DNA from: Coenobita brevimanus
Taxonomy: Eukaryota > Arthropoda > Malacostraca > Decapoda > Coenobitidae
Reading direction: 5' to 3'
Assembly: GCA_032717465.1 (NCBI GenBank)
Contig: CM064657.1
Coordinates: forward strand, 23,801,827 to 23,865,826
DNA: 64,000 bases
Each line of letters opens with the position of its first letter. Within the stretch, counting starts at the first letter, position 1. Position numbers and translations under genes: made by a program. The notes beneath the pieces are model-generated. The model saw only the letters and a program-made list of their open reading frames with translations. It was not told the DNA's origin and made no database searches. Of this stretch, positions 22,607-33,508 are shown piece by piece.

Positions 22607-23346
22607 GTCTACAAGACACCCCGTAAACAACATATCCGTACATAGCTTCGCGTCATGCCATTATATGTTTTTCCATTTATTCAATGCAAATAAAGTAATA
22701 TAAGCACAGATTAGGGTGTGCGCCGATAGCCCTGAGTTAACGGTCACTACTCTTACTTCCGACCTGTGATGGGCTGTGGATCGCTAAGGGTCCTGTTAGC
22801 GAAGTGACCACCATCGGGATATTTTTTAATGTACCAGGGGTCACTGCTTCAGGAGGAAACTTGCGTACTTGTCCCAGTGGGAGAGTTCCTTGTCTCAGTG
22901 GAGTGAACGGAGCTAGGGCCTGATTGACTGCTGCCTATCTTAAAAGCACCAGGCAAGGCTGCCACACCACCCCTAAACATCCACACTGTGCACTGTGCAG
23001 TCCCCTCATGTCTACAAGACGCCCCGTAAACTTAACATACCCATACATAGCGTCACGTCATGTCATAATACATTTTTCAATTTACTCGATGCAAATAAGG
23101 TAATATGAGCACAGATTAGGATCTGCACAGATAGCCCTATGAGTTAACGGTCACTACTCTTACTTTCGACCTGTGATGGGCTGTGGATCACTGAGGGGTC
23201 CCTTGTAGCCAAATGACCACCATCGGGATTTTTTTTTTTAATGTGCCAGAGGTCACTGCATCAGGAGGAGACTTGTGTACTTGTCCCACATGGGAGAGTT
23301 CCTCGTCTCAGTGGAGTGAACGGAGCTAGGTCCTGATTGACTGCTG
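22607..23346 (+). repeat. 403-bp tandem duplication of a LINE-associated tail
   Basis: GTCTACAAGAC(A/G)CCCCGTAAA begins copies at 22607 and 23010. Both continue in register for about 340 bases: ATGCAAATAA, GAGTTAACGGTCACTACTCT, GACCTGTGATGGGCTGTGGA, GACCACCATCGGGAT, CTTGTCCCA, and GAGTGAACGGAGCTAGG. Copy 1 follows the CR1-like ORF directly and is probably its 3' UTR. Copy 2 would then be a second truncated insertion or a duplication. Confidence 0.85.
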
Positions 23347-23663
23347 CCTTCATAGCACCTCTTATGGGTGTATTATGGCATGGCAGCCTTCATAGCACCT
23401 CTTATGGTTGTATTATGGCTGGCATGGCAGCCTTCATATCACCTCTTATGGTTGTATTATAGCATGGCAGCCTTCATAGCACCTCTTATGGTTGTATTAT
23501 GGCTGGCATGGCAGCCTTCATAGCATCTCTTTTGGTTGTATTATGGCATGGCAGCCTTCATAGCACCTCTTATGGTTGTATTATGGTTGGCATGGCAATC
23601 TTCATAGCACATCTTCCATATGGTTGTATTGTGGTTGGCATGGCAGCCTTCATAGCTCCATTT
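23347..23663. repeat. 40/44-bp minisatellite
   Basis: About 7.3 units of CCTTCATAGCACCTCTTATG plus GTTGTATTATGG(CTGG)CATGGCAG. Units with and without the 4-base CTGG insert alternate at first, giving an 84-base dimeric organisation. The array starts where the duplicated LINE tail ends. Confidence 0.93.
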
Positions 23664-24179
23664 TCTTAGTCATTTATATTAGTTTCATCCAAGCTACCCC
23701 AGAACGTCTTAATATTTCATTATTATTACCTTCAGATGATTCTGTTCACATGATTTGGAGAACGCAGTAGTCGGTTTTCTTAACATAGGAGGCTTCATAG
23801 CACTTCACTGTAGGATTACTCTGTTCTTCCTTTTTTTTCCTTCTTATCGTTGAATCCAAGTCATCATTGCAACTGTGTTTGTAGTGAAATGAGAATGTTT
23901 ACTTGTACTTTTTGTATGAGACAGTGTATTATTTTGCCTTTAATTCTTATGCCTGCTTGTCATTCAGCGACAACATACATCAGAATGTTGGGGTTTGCAC
24001 TGAATGGTTAATAAAAAAATAAAAAAAAATACTGACGCGTCCATAACGAGGTAAAGGATGTATTGACCGCGACTCTACCCGCTGTAAGCTTGGGCAAGAA
24101 TTATGGTGCAAAGATTACGTGGTTAAGTTACCCAGGTAATAAGAGTACATCTTACTGCCTAATAACTAATCTACCGCAT
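23664..24179. other. No gene; possible Fam-D core
   Basis: A weak sense Fam-D core (ATTACCTTCAGATGATTCTG, then TTCACATGATTTGGAGAACG) lies near 23725-23765. Nothing else is recognised. Confidence 0.5.
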
Positions 24180-24842
24180 TTATCCCTTATTAATCCCTTA
24201 TTCATCCAAGCATGATCCTCGTTCATCAAAGCCTAAATTTTACTCAGTCCTTACTCTTTACTCAGTCCAAGCCCAGGCTTATAAATCATAACTGTTATTA
24301 GCCAAGCCCAAACCATTCTCATCTGAGCCCAGACTTTACTCCTTTAGGCCTGATCCTTACTTCATCCAAAACTGAACCTTATTATCCAAGCCTGAGCCTC
24401 ATTCACCATTTGCATTCTAATCCAGTTCCTCACCTCACACACCTAAACCTGTGCCTCACGCGTCCGGGTCTGAATAATAATCGTGTAAACCTAACCTCAC
24501 ACATTTTGAACCTCACTCATCCAATGGGGGAGGCGGTGGCTTAGTCGGTAGAGAGGTGGGCTGCAGTCCTAACGGACCCAGGTTCAAATCCCGGCTGGGA
24601 CAGGGAACAATTTAAGGACTTGAATTTCATTAAATCAGGCTTTACTGATCTCCCAGAAGACCCGCCGACATGTCGTAAAAATACCCCCGCTAATACCAAT
24701 ACACCAGTCCTGTATGAGACAGCCCTAGCATTTGTTCAGTATGGACGGTGGGTGTTAGCGCCGAAGTGGTGACATGTAGAGGTGTATGGTATGTAGAACT
24801 GCTGGGTCTTGATAGCAGGCTGTGAAGCCTGTGCCTAGAGTC

Positions 24843-24894
<52 letters not shown>

Positions 24895-25230
24895 CCTGAA
24901 CCTCATTCATCCCATCCTGAACCACACTCATCCAAGCCTGAACTTCACTTCACTCTCATAAAACATACCCATCCAGGCCTGAACCTTTCTCACTCAAGGC
25001 TGAACGATACTCATGAAAGCAAGAACCTCAGTCATTCGAACCTGAACCTTACTCATTCAGGCCAGTACTTCAACTCCTCCAAAAGTGAACCTCACTCATC
25101 CAAGGCTAAACCCCCTTTATCCTAAACCTTGCGCACCCAAGCCCGAATCTCATTTCACTAAGCCCAAACCCCTCTCCTCCACGCTTGAACCTCACTTATC
25201 CTGAGGCTGACTCCTGCAAGGCCGAACAGT
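24180..25230. repeat. Degenerate CCTGAACCTCACTCATCCAA repeat, split by a SINE
   Basis: Short units of about 20-24 bases with AAGCCTGAACCTCACTCATC consensus recur irregularly from 24180 to 24526 and from 24894 to about 25200. The SINE at 24527-24893 lies inside it, so the same repeat flanks it on both sides. Confidence 0.75.
24527..24893 (+). mobile_element. tRNA-derived SINE with (CA)n tail
   Basis: The head contains an A-box-like TGGCTTAGTCGG (about 24537-24548) and a B-box-like GGTTCAAATCCC (about 24582-24593) spaced as in a tRNA. These are the internal RNA polymerase III promoter elements (family knowledge). An unrelated body of about 240 bases and a (CA)n tail (24844-24893) follow. The 5' and 3' ends do not pair as an acceptor stem, so this is a SINE rather than a tRNA gene. 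Confidence 0.8.
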
Positions 25231-25399
25231 ACTGGCAGAGGCCTGACGAGTCCGTGCCCTTAAGAGGCTATCAGGATAATGAGGGTGTATTATGGCGGTG
25301 CGGTGCTATCAGGTTCCCGGCCCCGCTGCTCGGAAATGACGGGATGTGATATTAGCACAACAAACACCTGGTAGGCTGCGGTCGCTGCCGTGATCACGC

Positions 25400-26890
25400 T
25401 AATCCTGCCAAGAGAGTTGTGGGATGGAGGGTGGGAGAATTAAGGAGCGGGGGAGGGTGAGAGGGTGGGTCGGTGGGTGTGGGGAAGGGGCAAGGTCTGT
25501 TGACGGTGTAGGTTGGAGGTTTAGAGGTTTGTTGGTGTGTGGGATGAGAGGTGGGAGAATGAAGAAGGGGTCTGTATGGGTGGGGGTGAGGGGTTGTAGG
25601 ATGGAAGATGGGAGGCTGAAGACTGGGGGAGATAGGGGTTATGTGGATGGCGGGTGGTGGAATCTATAGGTGATCTGAGAGCATGAAGGTATGTAAACAG
25701 TGTAGCCTAGTTTGAGGCAAGTTAAAGATTTTATAAAGATGTGGGACAGAGACTTGGGAGAATGAATAGGAAACATGTGTGCGTGGGTGTGGGATGGGTT
25801 GGGATGTTGTGGGATGGTAGGTGGGAAGACAGGGATGTGTATCCTTGTGTGTACGAGTGGGATCTGGTATGAAAGGCTGAGGGTGGCATGGGTTGGAGGC
25901 TAGTTTTGGTGTGGGAGGAGGGTATTGTGCCTTTGTATGGTAGTGTGAACTGTATGGTTGGAGTTGGAGGCTTGTAGCTGGTGTGGAGTGAACGTTAGAG
26001 CCTGTGGTGATGTGGGCTTATAGGTGGTGTTGGCTGAGGGGTGGATGAAAGGTGGGGAAGAACACTAAGTTGTGTAGACTGGGGGATTGCAAATCCATTG
26101 ATGGTGTGGGTGGTGTAGAATGGAGGAATGAGTTCTGTACGTATGGGCTGATTGGTGGAATGAGTTAGGGGTTAGAGGTACTAAGGTGTGGTTGGTGTGA
26201 GGTTGGAGGTCTTTGTAGTGTGGGCATGTGGGCAATATTGGCTGAGTGGTTTGTGGTCGTAGATGGTGTGGGTTGGGGAATGAGGGTGTGAAACTGTAGT
26301 GGAATGGTGTGTGGGAGTCTGAAGCTGGAGTGGGATAGTGTGTGGGTGTTTGAAACTGTGAGGGATGGTGGGTGGGAGTTTGAAACTGATGTGGGATGGT
26401 GGATGGGAATCTGAAACCGATGTGGGATGGTGAGTCGGAATATGAAGGTGATGTGGCATGATGGGTGGGAGTTTGAAACTGAGGGCGGGGGCTGTAGGAG
26501 TTATGTCTGCAGGTGTAGGTTTGGGGGTCTATGGATGGTGTGAGTGTAGGTTCGAGCTTGTGAACGGTGTGGGTGTATAAAGTTACGTGTGATGTGGACT
26601 CGGGAGTTGGGGATCGGTTGATTTGTGGACGGTGCAGATGTAGACGTAGACGGTGTGGGTATGCATGGAATTGTGTGAGTTTTGTTGGATTGAGTGGTTC
26701 GAGGTTTATACGAGGTGTGGATGATGTGGATTGAAGGATGGGCACTGTAGATGTGGCTGTTGGCGGATGTGGGCTTAGAACTGTGAACCTCCTAGGCTGC
26801 GTGGGCTGAAGTGTTGGGTTTTTATGTGTGTTGGTGTGAGTTGGCATCTGCTCTTTGTATAGGTAGGGGGGTCGTGTTTAATTAAAGTTT
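25400..26890. repeat. G/T-rich degenerate minisatellite region
   Basis: The plus strand is dominated by GTGGGATGG, GGTGGGAG and GTGTGG words. The clearest array (26282-26482) has about six units of 31 bases, TTTGAAACTGATGTGGGATG plus GTGGGTGGGAG. The 260-residue minus-strand frame is opened by this repeat and has only T/P/H-rich low-complexity sequence. Confidence 0.8.
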
Positions 26891-27003
26891 GCGGGGTGGG
26901 TGGGTGTCTCTAAAATAAATTTGTGAAAATTATTAGGGTTTGGCCAGTGTATTTGTGAATGATCTGTACAGTATTTTTAGGCGCGTGGTGGTAGTTTTGG
27001 AGC

Positions 27004-27322
27004 TGCGTTGGCTCGATGATTACTTAGGCCTATTTCATGAAGCGTATGCCTCGAGTCTAGGGTTCGAATCCATGCCGTGACAGACATTTAGGGTGGGTAC
27101 TGGTAGTACCCGCCCTGTCTCTTCTACCAAGAGCAAATGTAGCCAGTTAAATATTTCGACTTTCACATGCACCGCTCTTCCTACAGACAGACACTCGTTC
27201 TCCATTCGTACTATGCCAATATGAAAAAGGGTCGATTCTGGCAAACATTCTCCCTCCCACGAGAAGGTTTTGTCCCGTAGTGGACCTAATATAGATCGAT
27301 ACAAAGTCAGATAAAAGTGTGA

Positions 27323-27420
<98 letters not shown>

Positions 27421-27427
27421 TGTGTGA
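27004..27427 (+). mobile_element. Second tRNA-derived SINE with (GT)n tail
   Basis: TTGGCTCGATGATTACTTAG (27008-27027) is a plausible A box. GGGTTCGAATCCATGCCG (27060-27077) contains a perfect GGTTCGAATCC B box. A body of about 250 bases follows, ending in a long (GT)n at 27327-27427. The body differs from the SINE at 24527, so it is a separate family or subfamily. Confidence 0.75.
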
Positions 27428-27749
27428 TGTCAGATTGCGGGTTGTGTTAAGTGCCTGTGAGTGGTTTCTGTGTGTGAGTGGTGTGTTTGAGGGTGTAGGT
27501 ATGTGGTTGATAATGTACGAGTTTGTGCATGATGTGAGTGTGTTGGGAATATATGTTTGTGGTCATGTGATCGATGCTGGATTGGGGTGATGGCATGGTG
27601 GTGGGTGGAAGGGGGTGGCGGTAGAGTGGGATGTGATGGGAGCGGGGTTGTGGGGGAGTGGGGTTGAGGGGGAGCTGGATGTTGGTGTTAATTGTGTGCG
27701 AGTTGAAGAACGTGATGGTCATGAAAGGCCATAGAAAAAAATTCCATCA
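27428..27749. other. G/T-rich, no gene
   Basis: Continuation of G/T-rich low-complexity DNA. The short frames on both strands are artefacts of composition. Confidence 0.55.
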
Positions 27750-28585
27750 ACTCTTTAATTACAGTTAAATCATATACGAGTATTGTCTTTCTGCCGTCAG
27801 GTTATTTCCTGTAATTCAGTGTAAGGGAGACTTTTGCAGTGCAAAGACAAGAACAATCTCCTTCAGTCTCTTCACCACTGTGTTGATTTATAAAATTTCT
27901 TTTGACTCTCCACAGACTCATATTGAACTCATATAGTGACGGCATTTAAATTAATCGCCATTACAAACATTTCCCAACAAGTCCTTTCGTGCAATTTCGT
28001 CCTGTGTACTTGCAGCCACTGTGCAGTTTTATTGATCTCTGGGAAGACGTCTTGTAGTGAAAGTGCTACAAACCATTTCCGTTAACTCCATCACTAGGAA
28101 TGTATTTATCTAAAGTTTGTTCTTGCTGCCTCCAGAGAACTACATGCAACATTAAGGGAGGTCTCTCAGTGAAGAGGTTAAAACCAATTTCTATCAGCCT
28201 GCTTAGTGCTGTGTATTTATTTTTGCTAGCGCCAACCTGTTTATTTAACATACGGGATAGGCCGTCATCTGTGTGTGAAAGTGGTAAAACGCCTCCATTA
28301 TGCTATTCAGGTACGATGTCTCGAAATTATATATCTATATTATATATATTTTGCTTCAGCCAGACACTGATTTTAGCTTCTGGGAGGGTTCTTACAGTGA
28401 ACGACTTGGAAACCACTGCCATTAACCAAATCCCTTCCCTCATTTCATTTAATTTTTGCAGCCGGATTATTTTTCCTCATTCTTGGGCAACTTCTCACTA
28501 TGAAAATGTTAAGGAATCGTCTCTGTTGGTGGTGAATAATGTGTTGCCGTACTCTTGGAACTGGTGGCGCAGACTTACCGGACTG
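27750..28585 (+). repeat. Fam-D tandem array, about 7 units
   Basis: Sense units start near 27790, 27910, 28014, 28129, 28230, 28353 and 28460, spaced 101-123 bases. Each has a C(T)GCC/CAGCC word, a stretch like ACGATTTTATTxAGC, an AGGGAGG/GGGAAG word, a TCTTxxAGTGAA word, and GTTAxAAACC or a variant. Examples are CAGCCACTGTGCAGTTTTAT, CTGCCTCCAGAGAACTACAT and CAGCCAGACACTGATTTTAG. A 163-residue frame across the array is not protein-like. Confidence 0.75.
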
Positions 28586-28629
28586 TTTTGATGTAGACTG
28601 CATGAAAGAGCTTTTCTTCCGCCTGCCGC

Positions 28630-28730
28630 ACTAAACCTCTCCAGTACGGTAAGGTCTTTTTCTGTGTTATTCTTCCTGCCTGCTGATGATTTTATTCAGC
28701 TTAACTTTACTGCCTGAGCTTGTTGCATAT
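28630..28730 (+). repeat. Fam-D copy, sense
   Basis: TTCTTCCTGCCTGCTGATGA runs into TTTTATTCAGCTTAAC. The downstream half is weak. Confidence 0.65.
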
Positions 28731-29104
28731 GTAATTTTGTACGGATGGAACTTAGCGTACAACCCTTAGTCTGTACTGTACGCGCATAATCGCAGAGCTC
28801 ATAGGGTAAGACCTCTTCTGGTTCTGTCACACAAACCTAAAACAAAATCCATTAAATGGCATATACTGCATCGGGCAGGTGGTGAGAGAGTAAGATGAAC
28901 GCCATGTACTGGAGGAGCTAGGCACAATCCCCATTCACCCTTCAGTACGATAATATGTTAATGGTATCGTGTATGTTGATTACCGGTAGTAGTTTAATAT
29001 TATCATATGGTCTTGCTATCCCTAGGCAGTTCTCCCTCAACCCCCCCACTTCTTGTAGTAAAGGAGACACCATCAAATGACTACTCCCCTAACCCAGTCA
29101 CCCA

Positions 29105-29200
29105 CACCATGTCTTTCGTAGTTTGTTCTTGATGCCACCTGACGATTTTATTCAGCTTTAGGGAAGGCTTTTTGAAATAAAGGTTTTAATAAGAGCTGTA
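29105..29200 (+). repeat. Fam-D copy, sense, near consensus
   Basis: GTTCTTGATGCCACCTGACG, ATTTTATTCAGCTTTAGGGA and AGGCTTTTTGAAATAAAGG form the best match to the core in the window. Confidence 0.75.
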
Positions 29201-29205
29201 TCTAA

Positions 29206-29640
29206 CATTTCTGGATGGTGAGGGACGCCTTCATGCGGTGGCACTGATATCACCGGTGGCTCCTCTGCCCGGCTACACAAACGACCCTCATTTCCTTCCC
29301 TCTCCCCCGATAAGAGGAATTTGGAAAGTGGAATAACAGCAGAGTCGGCCTACCTCCCACCCACTTCTCGTCCAAATGAGCCTGGAGAAACAACAGCAAC
29401 AACACAACGGCAATAACAACGCAACAGCAACAAACAGAAACAACAACAACAAATCAACAACGCAACCACACAACGCAACAGCAACAACTACAGTAGACCA
29501 TGTAGTCCGAAATATTCTTGAAGATGAATAAGATAATCTGGTAATAATAAGCATGGAGTAAGAGGTATGTCATTAGATGGTATTAAGCGGTTTGATGCGA
29601 TGTCCAATACATCAGCCATTATGATGTCTTTTAATTTATT
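29206..29640. other. No gene; CAACAG-rich patch
   Basis: An AACAACAGCAAC-rich low-complexity patch spans about 29395-29490. No gene recognised. Confidence 0.55.
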
Positions 29641-29705
29641 TTAATGCTGCCACTTGACAGGTCATTCAACTGAAGGGAGGTTTGTTGCAGTGAAGGGGTT
29701 AGAGG
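29641..29705 (+). repeat. Fam-D copy, sense
   Basis: ATGCTGCCACTTGACAGGTC, ATTCAACTGAAGGGAGG and TTGCAGTGAAGGGGTTAGAG. The 3' half is very close to the consensus. Confidence 0.7.
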
Positions 29706-30249
29706 TCCATCTGTGCAGCTGGTAGCTAGTAATCTCTTCATTACAACCTGTCTTCCAAAAGGTGCATAAAGCTGATGAGTTATGCAGAACAAGTATAAAA
29801 GAAGTATATGTTGTGTGTCCATTCATATCTGAAGAGGATCCAAGCCGAGTCGAAATTGTATATTCGCAGTTAACAGTTTCAAAGTGTCGGCATAATTTTT
29901 ACCATATTTTCAGTGTTTTGCCGTACTGTCGTTGTTTCACGACACTTTCAGTTCTTTGGTGTACTTTTACTGGTTCACGTTATACCCTTAATGTACAGCG
30001 ACCACATGCATACAGTACTTCTTCCCCCACATTAACAGCACCCTAAAAACTCCTTGTCATGTCAGGCCCAATTATGCTACTTATTACCTGTCTTAAGTGG
30101 CGGGTAATTTTTAGTTAAGTCACGACCTGTCAGGAAAGGGTCTCATCATTATTTACTCTGGCTGTAGTTATCGTTTACTATAATTAATTCCGCTTCGGGG
30201 CAAGGAAGTGGAAGTACTCTCTTGTTTGGACGTCATCGGGTTGTCTTTC
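29706..30249. other. No gene recognised
   Basis: Unique-looking DNA. No product or repeat recognised. Confidence 0.5.
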
Positions 30250-30566
30250 ACCCCTTCCGTCCGGTGCCTTACTCTTGTTACCACCGGACGATTTTTAGAT
30301 AAAGAAGTATCTCTAGGGGCGGCCTGGTCTGTCAGTGACGCCTAAGGATTTTCACAAACAAGATGTGCTTCACTTTAGCTTAGCCGAATATGGTCCCGCA
30401 TCTGTCTAGGGCTTTTGTGCTTGTCCAACTTATGAAGGCTGTCAAGTTTCATGGAGGTTAGTGAAGGCCATATCTAACCCTTTCAGTTCAAAGATATCTT
30501 TTAAGCTGGGTAAAACCGTCTAGAGACAGCAAGAATATACGACATCGGATTGGAGTGGTTGATGTG
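30250..30566. repeat. Fam-D inverted pair with a shared GTGCTTCACT unit between
   Basis: The sense half at 30250-30320 has CTCTTGTTACCACCGGACGA. The antisense half at 30445-30566 has GAAGGCCATATCTAACCC, TTTCAGTTCAAAGATATC, TTTAAGCTGGGTAAAACCG, AGACAGCAAGAATATACGAC and TTGGAGTGGTTGATG. Between them is a unit also seen at 17870-18110. Confidence 0.7.
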
Positions 30567-30682
30567 TGATGAGATTCCCCTATCATGGTGATGAGGAAAC
30601 TTCTCCTTATTGACAACTTGATAACTTCTTCGGTATTTTAACCTTCTGCATGATGATGATGATGATGAGTATTATCATTATA

Positions 30683-30683
<1 letters not shown>

Positions 30684-30725
<42 letters not shown>

Positions 30726-30792
30726 ATTATTATTATTAATTATTATTATTATTATTAATTATTATTATTAATTATTGTTATTATTATTATTT
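30684..30792. repeat. (ATT)n microsatellite
   Basis: Interrupted ATT/TTA array, preceded by a short (GAT)n at about 30652-30667. Confidence 0.95.
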
Positions 30793-30794
30793 TA

Positions 30795-30970
30795 TTGCTA
30801 CCGTCAGAGCTTTTATTAAGCGTACATCAGAGATCTCATACAGATGAGCTAAAAGGCAGTCACCTGTAACCCGTTCTGCACCATGACGCCTTTTATCTTA
30901 AATCTTGCCACCAGTGAACGACCTTATCTAATGGCAAATCTCTCACAGGAAAAGTTAAGCACTGAACGTG
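30795..30970 (+). repeat. Two tandem Fam-D copies
   Basis: TTGCTACCGTCAGAGCTTTT at about 30795 and TCTTGCCACCAGTGAACGAC at about 30902 are about 107 bases apart. They are followed by ATCAGAGATCTCATACAG and GCAAATCTCTCACAGG in register. Confidence 0.65.
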
Positions 30971-31289
30971 AAAATACGAGAGGAAATAGAACATGAAGCT
31001 TGGAAGTTGGGGAAGGGGAATTACTTAGGGAGGGTGGATGATGTTATGGGTGTGGAAGATTGCACGGTGGGAGTCAGTTCGGTATCACGACCTCATCAGC
31101 TTCCGCCCCTTCATGAACCAACCTTCACGTCCGCGATTATCGATATAAGTTTTTCCTCATATCTATTACCAGGATATATTACCCACTGAGGAGGGAAGGT
31201 ATTACAGGATAAAGACCTGAGTGTGAGCGAGTCAGGGCACCAGGCAAGATCTGATAACATCTCATCTAAAACAAATTCATTTTCTAGAG
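30971..31289. other. No gene recognised
   Basis: No coding sequence, RNA gene or repeat recognised. Confidence 0.5.
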
Positions 31290-31900
31290 GGGAAGTTTCC
31301 AGCTGTGAGACGCCTTGTGGTCTAAATTCGTCTGCTGTAACTTAGAAATTTTCGTCCTTTTGCTGCGTATTCCGGGTAACTCAGTGGCAGAATGAGACAG
31401 GGCTCTGTATCTTTTTAATAACAGTTTCGTGACTACCACTGTATTTTAGCGTAAATCTCTCACACCTCAGCATTCAAGGTAGAGATTTGGTATTTTTATG
31501 TCAGTTAAAAGTGATCGGGGTTTTGAGGTTGGACTTTCCTGCCTCGAGAGACGTCTCACTGTCTGCTGGATTTCGAAGTGCCAGTCGGGGTGAAGGTCAG
31601 GGGTTGTGAGCAGAAGGTTGAATCCAGATCCGGTTGAAGTTTTCAGACATGTAACGACACCAGGTGCGTAGGCCTGTCACCATACTCCTGAATGTGCTTC
31701 ACTGCGGTAGCCAAGTGAGGTCCTACACCTCAGAAGGGGAAGCTGTGGGAATGAGTATTACCGTGACCGAACTTGGTCCATATTTTCGCCCTTTTGCAAC
31801 CCAGTTCATGTAGTCAGTGGCAGAATACGTTAATACTAAAGCCCTACATTCTGTCCATAGCACATCCTCATGACTAATATTTTAGGCCAAGTTAGAATAA
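31290..31900. repeat. Diverged direct duplication, offset ~440
   Basis: AGAGGGGAAGTTTCCAGCTG, TTTTCGTCCTTTTGC and CAGTGGCAGAATGAG at 31297-31395 recur as AGAAGGGGAAGCTGTGGG, TTTTCGCCCTTTTGC and CAGTGGCAGAATACG at 31731-31830. No function seen. Confidence 0.55.
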
Positions 31901-32457
31901 AAAGGCTATTGTGTGCAAGTGCCGTGTGTTTTAATGCCTTTCACCGTCACTCTGGAACAACTGATCGATGTTGGATGTCTTTTTTTTTTTCTTTTTTTTT
32001 TCAACTTCCTAGCCGCTCTTATGCTGCCGTCTCCACATATATATTCATGTATGTCTGTTTTTGCAAAGGCTTCTACATAATGAACAAAATGTATGTGAAT
32101 ATGCGTATATATGAACACGTTATCGTGTGTGTGTGTGTGTTCCTTCTCCCAGTTGTCTTTGTAATATTTTTAAACGTCAGTGTTTGTTCCTGTCGAATTA
32201 TATATCACTAGAAACGATACCTGGTGTTCATCTGTAATCTACCTGTCACTGTGTACAGTTGCAGTTATACGGTCTCCACAGTGTGTAGAGACCGAATCAT
32301 AACTTACTCAACTAATCATCAACAATTCAATATCTTGCAGTCTCGTTCCATTAGTTCGGAACCGCATCGAAACCTTCTCAGAACCTAATGATATCTTGCT
32401 AAATTAATACTCAGTAATTACGCGGCCTGTCATCGCGCGTTATGAGCTAGGAACTCA
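31901..32457. other. No gene recognised
   Basis: Contains T-runs at 31980-32002 and a short (GT)n at 32124-32140. No product recognised. Confidence 0.5.
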
Positions 32458-32830
32458 AGGAAGTGTTAAGGGATTTTTGTCTGGGAGTGTATTGTACGGT
32501 TGCTCATTCGTCTGCATGTTCTAGGGAAGTGAGTGAGGGGAGGGCATTGGAGGGGGAGAGAACAAAAAGTTATAGAATTGGAGCCCCAGAAAGTGTAAAG
32601 GAATCATTGTCTGGGACTGTTCTGTACGGCTGCTCTTTCGTCTGTTTATTCTAGGGGAAAGGTTAGGAGGGGGGAGTACAAAGAATACCAGAGTTCAGAG
32701 CTTCAGCAGGTGCAATGGAATGATTGTATGGAACTGTACTGCACTGCCTCTCATTCGCCTCCGTGTCCTAGGGGGAGTGATTAGGAGAGGCAGAGGGCTG
32801 GGGGAGGGAGGGGGTGGGAGGGGGAGTGTG
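32458..32830. repeat. ~120-130-bp tandem repeat, three units
   Basis: Units share a GGATTTTTGTCTGGGAGTGT or ATCATTGTCTGGGACTGT block, GTACGG(T/C)TGCTC(A/T)TTCGTCTG, TTCTAGGG, and a GAGGGGAG-type block. They also share an A/G-rich AGAACAAAAAG or GTACAAAGAAT block. The first two units are 130 bases apart; the third is more diverged. Confidence 0.8.
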
Positions 32831-33284
32831 ATGGGCAGGTGACCTCTGACGTGTTCCTCTGTCACCTGTTTGCTCTGTCACCTGTTTACACTGTCCACAC
32901 ACTAATGCCGCCGTCTTGTGGTGGCTGAGTGAGGTGCAGTGATGAGCGGTTCTCAGGCCAACACCAACGACAGTGCCCGCCTGGAGAGGTAGACAGTGGA
33001 ATGTTAATTAAAAAACAAACTTACGTGAAATTCCCAGTCGTAGCTAAGATTGTTATTTATAGGAAAGACAAGGGAAGTACAGTGCTCAGTCTCGCCTTGT
33101 CTGTTGTTCCTTCTACTTATGCAAATCTTACCTACGAGAGGAAGATTATCGTAAATTGTTTTGTGAATCCCATCGCCGGGCCTCACCAGTGCAGCCTTTG
33201 TCAGGGTCTCCACAAGCAAATAACAGTCCACCGAGGGAAAGATAAATACACTTATCTGTCAGACTTCCTATGAGTCCTTCACAT
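32831..33284. other. No gene recognised
   Basis: The frame at 32929-33273 has no recognisable domain and no supporting context. The antisense frame over the same bases is equally long, which argues for chance. Confidence 0.5.
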
Positions 33285-33440
33285 TTTACTCCCACCACAC
33301 GATTTTATTCATCTTAGGAAAGGTCTCTTCTTTAATGGATTAGAAACACTGTTCGTTATCCTTTTAAATATAATGGCAAAGTTTTTCTTGTCACCGCCAG
33401 TAGACTTCACTGAGCTTAGAGGACACTTTTTTGTTTATGT
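33285..33440 (+). repeat. Two tandem Fam-D copies
   Basis: CTCCCACCACACGATTTTAT, TCATCTTAGGAAAGGTCTC and TTTAATGGATTAGAAACACT begin at about 33288. TTCTTGTCACCGCCAGTAGA and CTTCACTGAGCTTAGAGGAC begin about 100 bases later. Confidence 0.7.
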
Positions 33441-33508
33441 TTCAGGCCCTGGACACAAGTAATAGTTTGTTCACTGAGACCTAGCAGTCTTCCCACGTGG
33501 TACACATA

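Noticed and set aside
24527..24605. Genuine tRNA gene
   Set aside because: A and B boxes are present, but the ends do not pair as an acceptor stem and a SINE body and (CA)n tail follow.
26065..26847. 260-residue minus-strand ORF
   Set aside because: Low-complexity T/P/H/S sequence over a G/T-rich minisatellite; no recognisable motif.
28100..28591. 163-residue plus-strand ORF
   Set aside because: It runs across the Fam-D tandem array, and its residue pattern follows the repeat.
32929..33273. 114-residue plus-strand ORF as a possible host exon
   Set aside because: No recognisable domain, no convincing splice context, and an overlapping antisense frame of similar openness.
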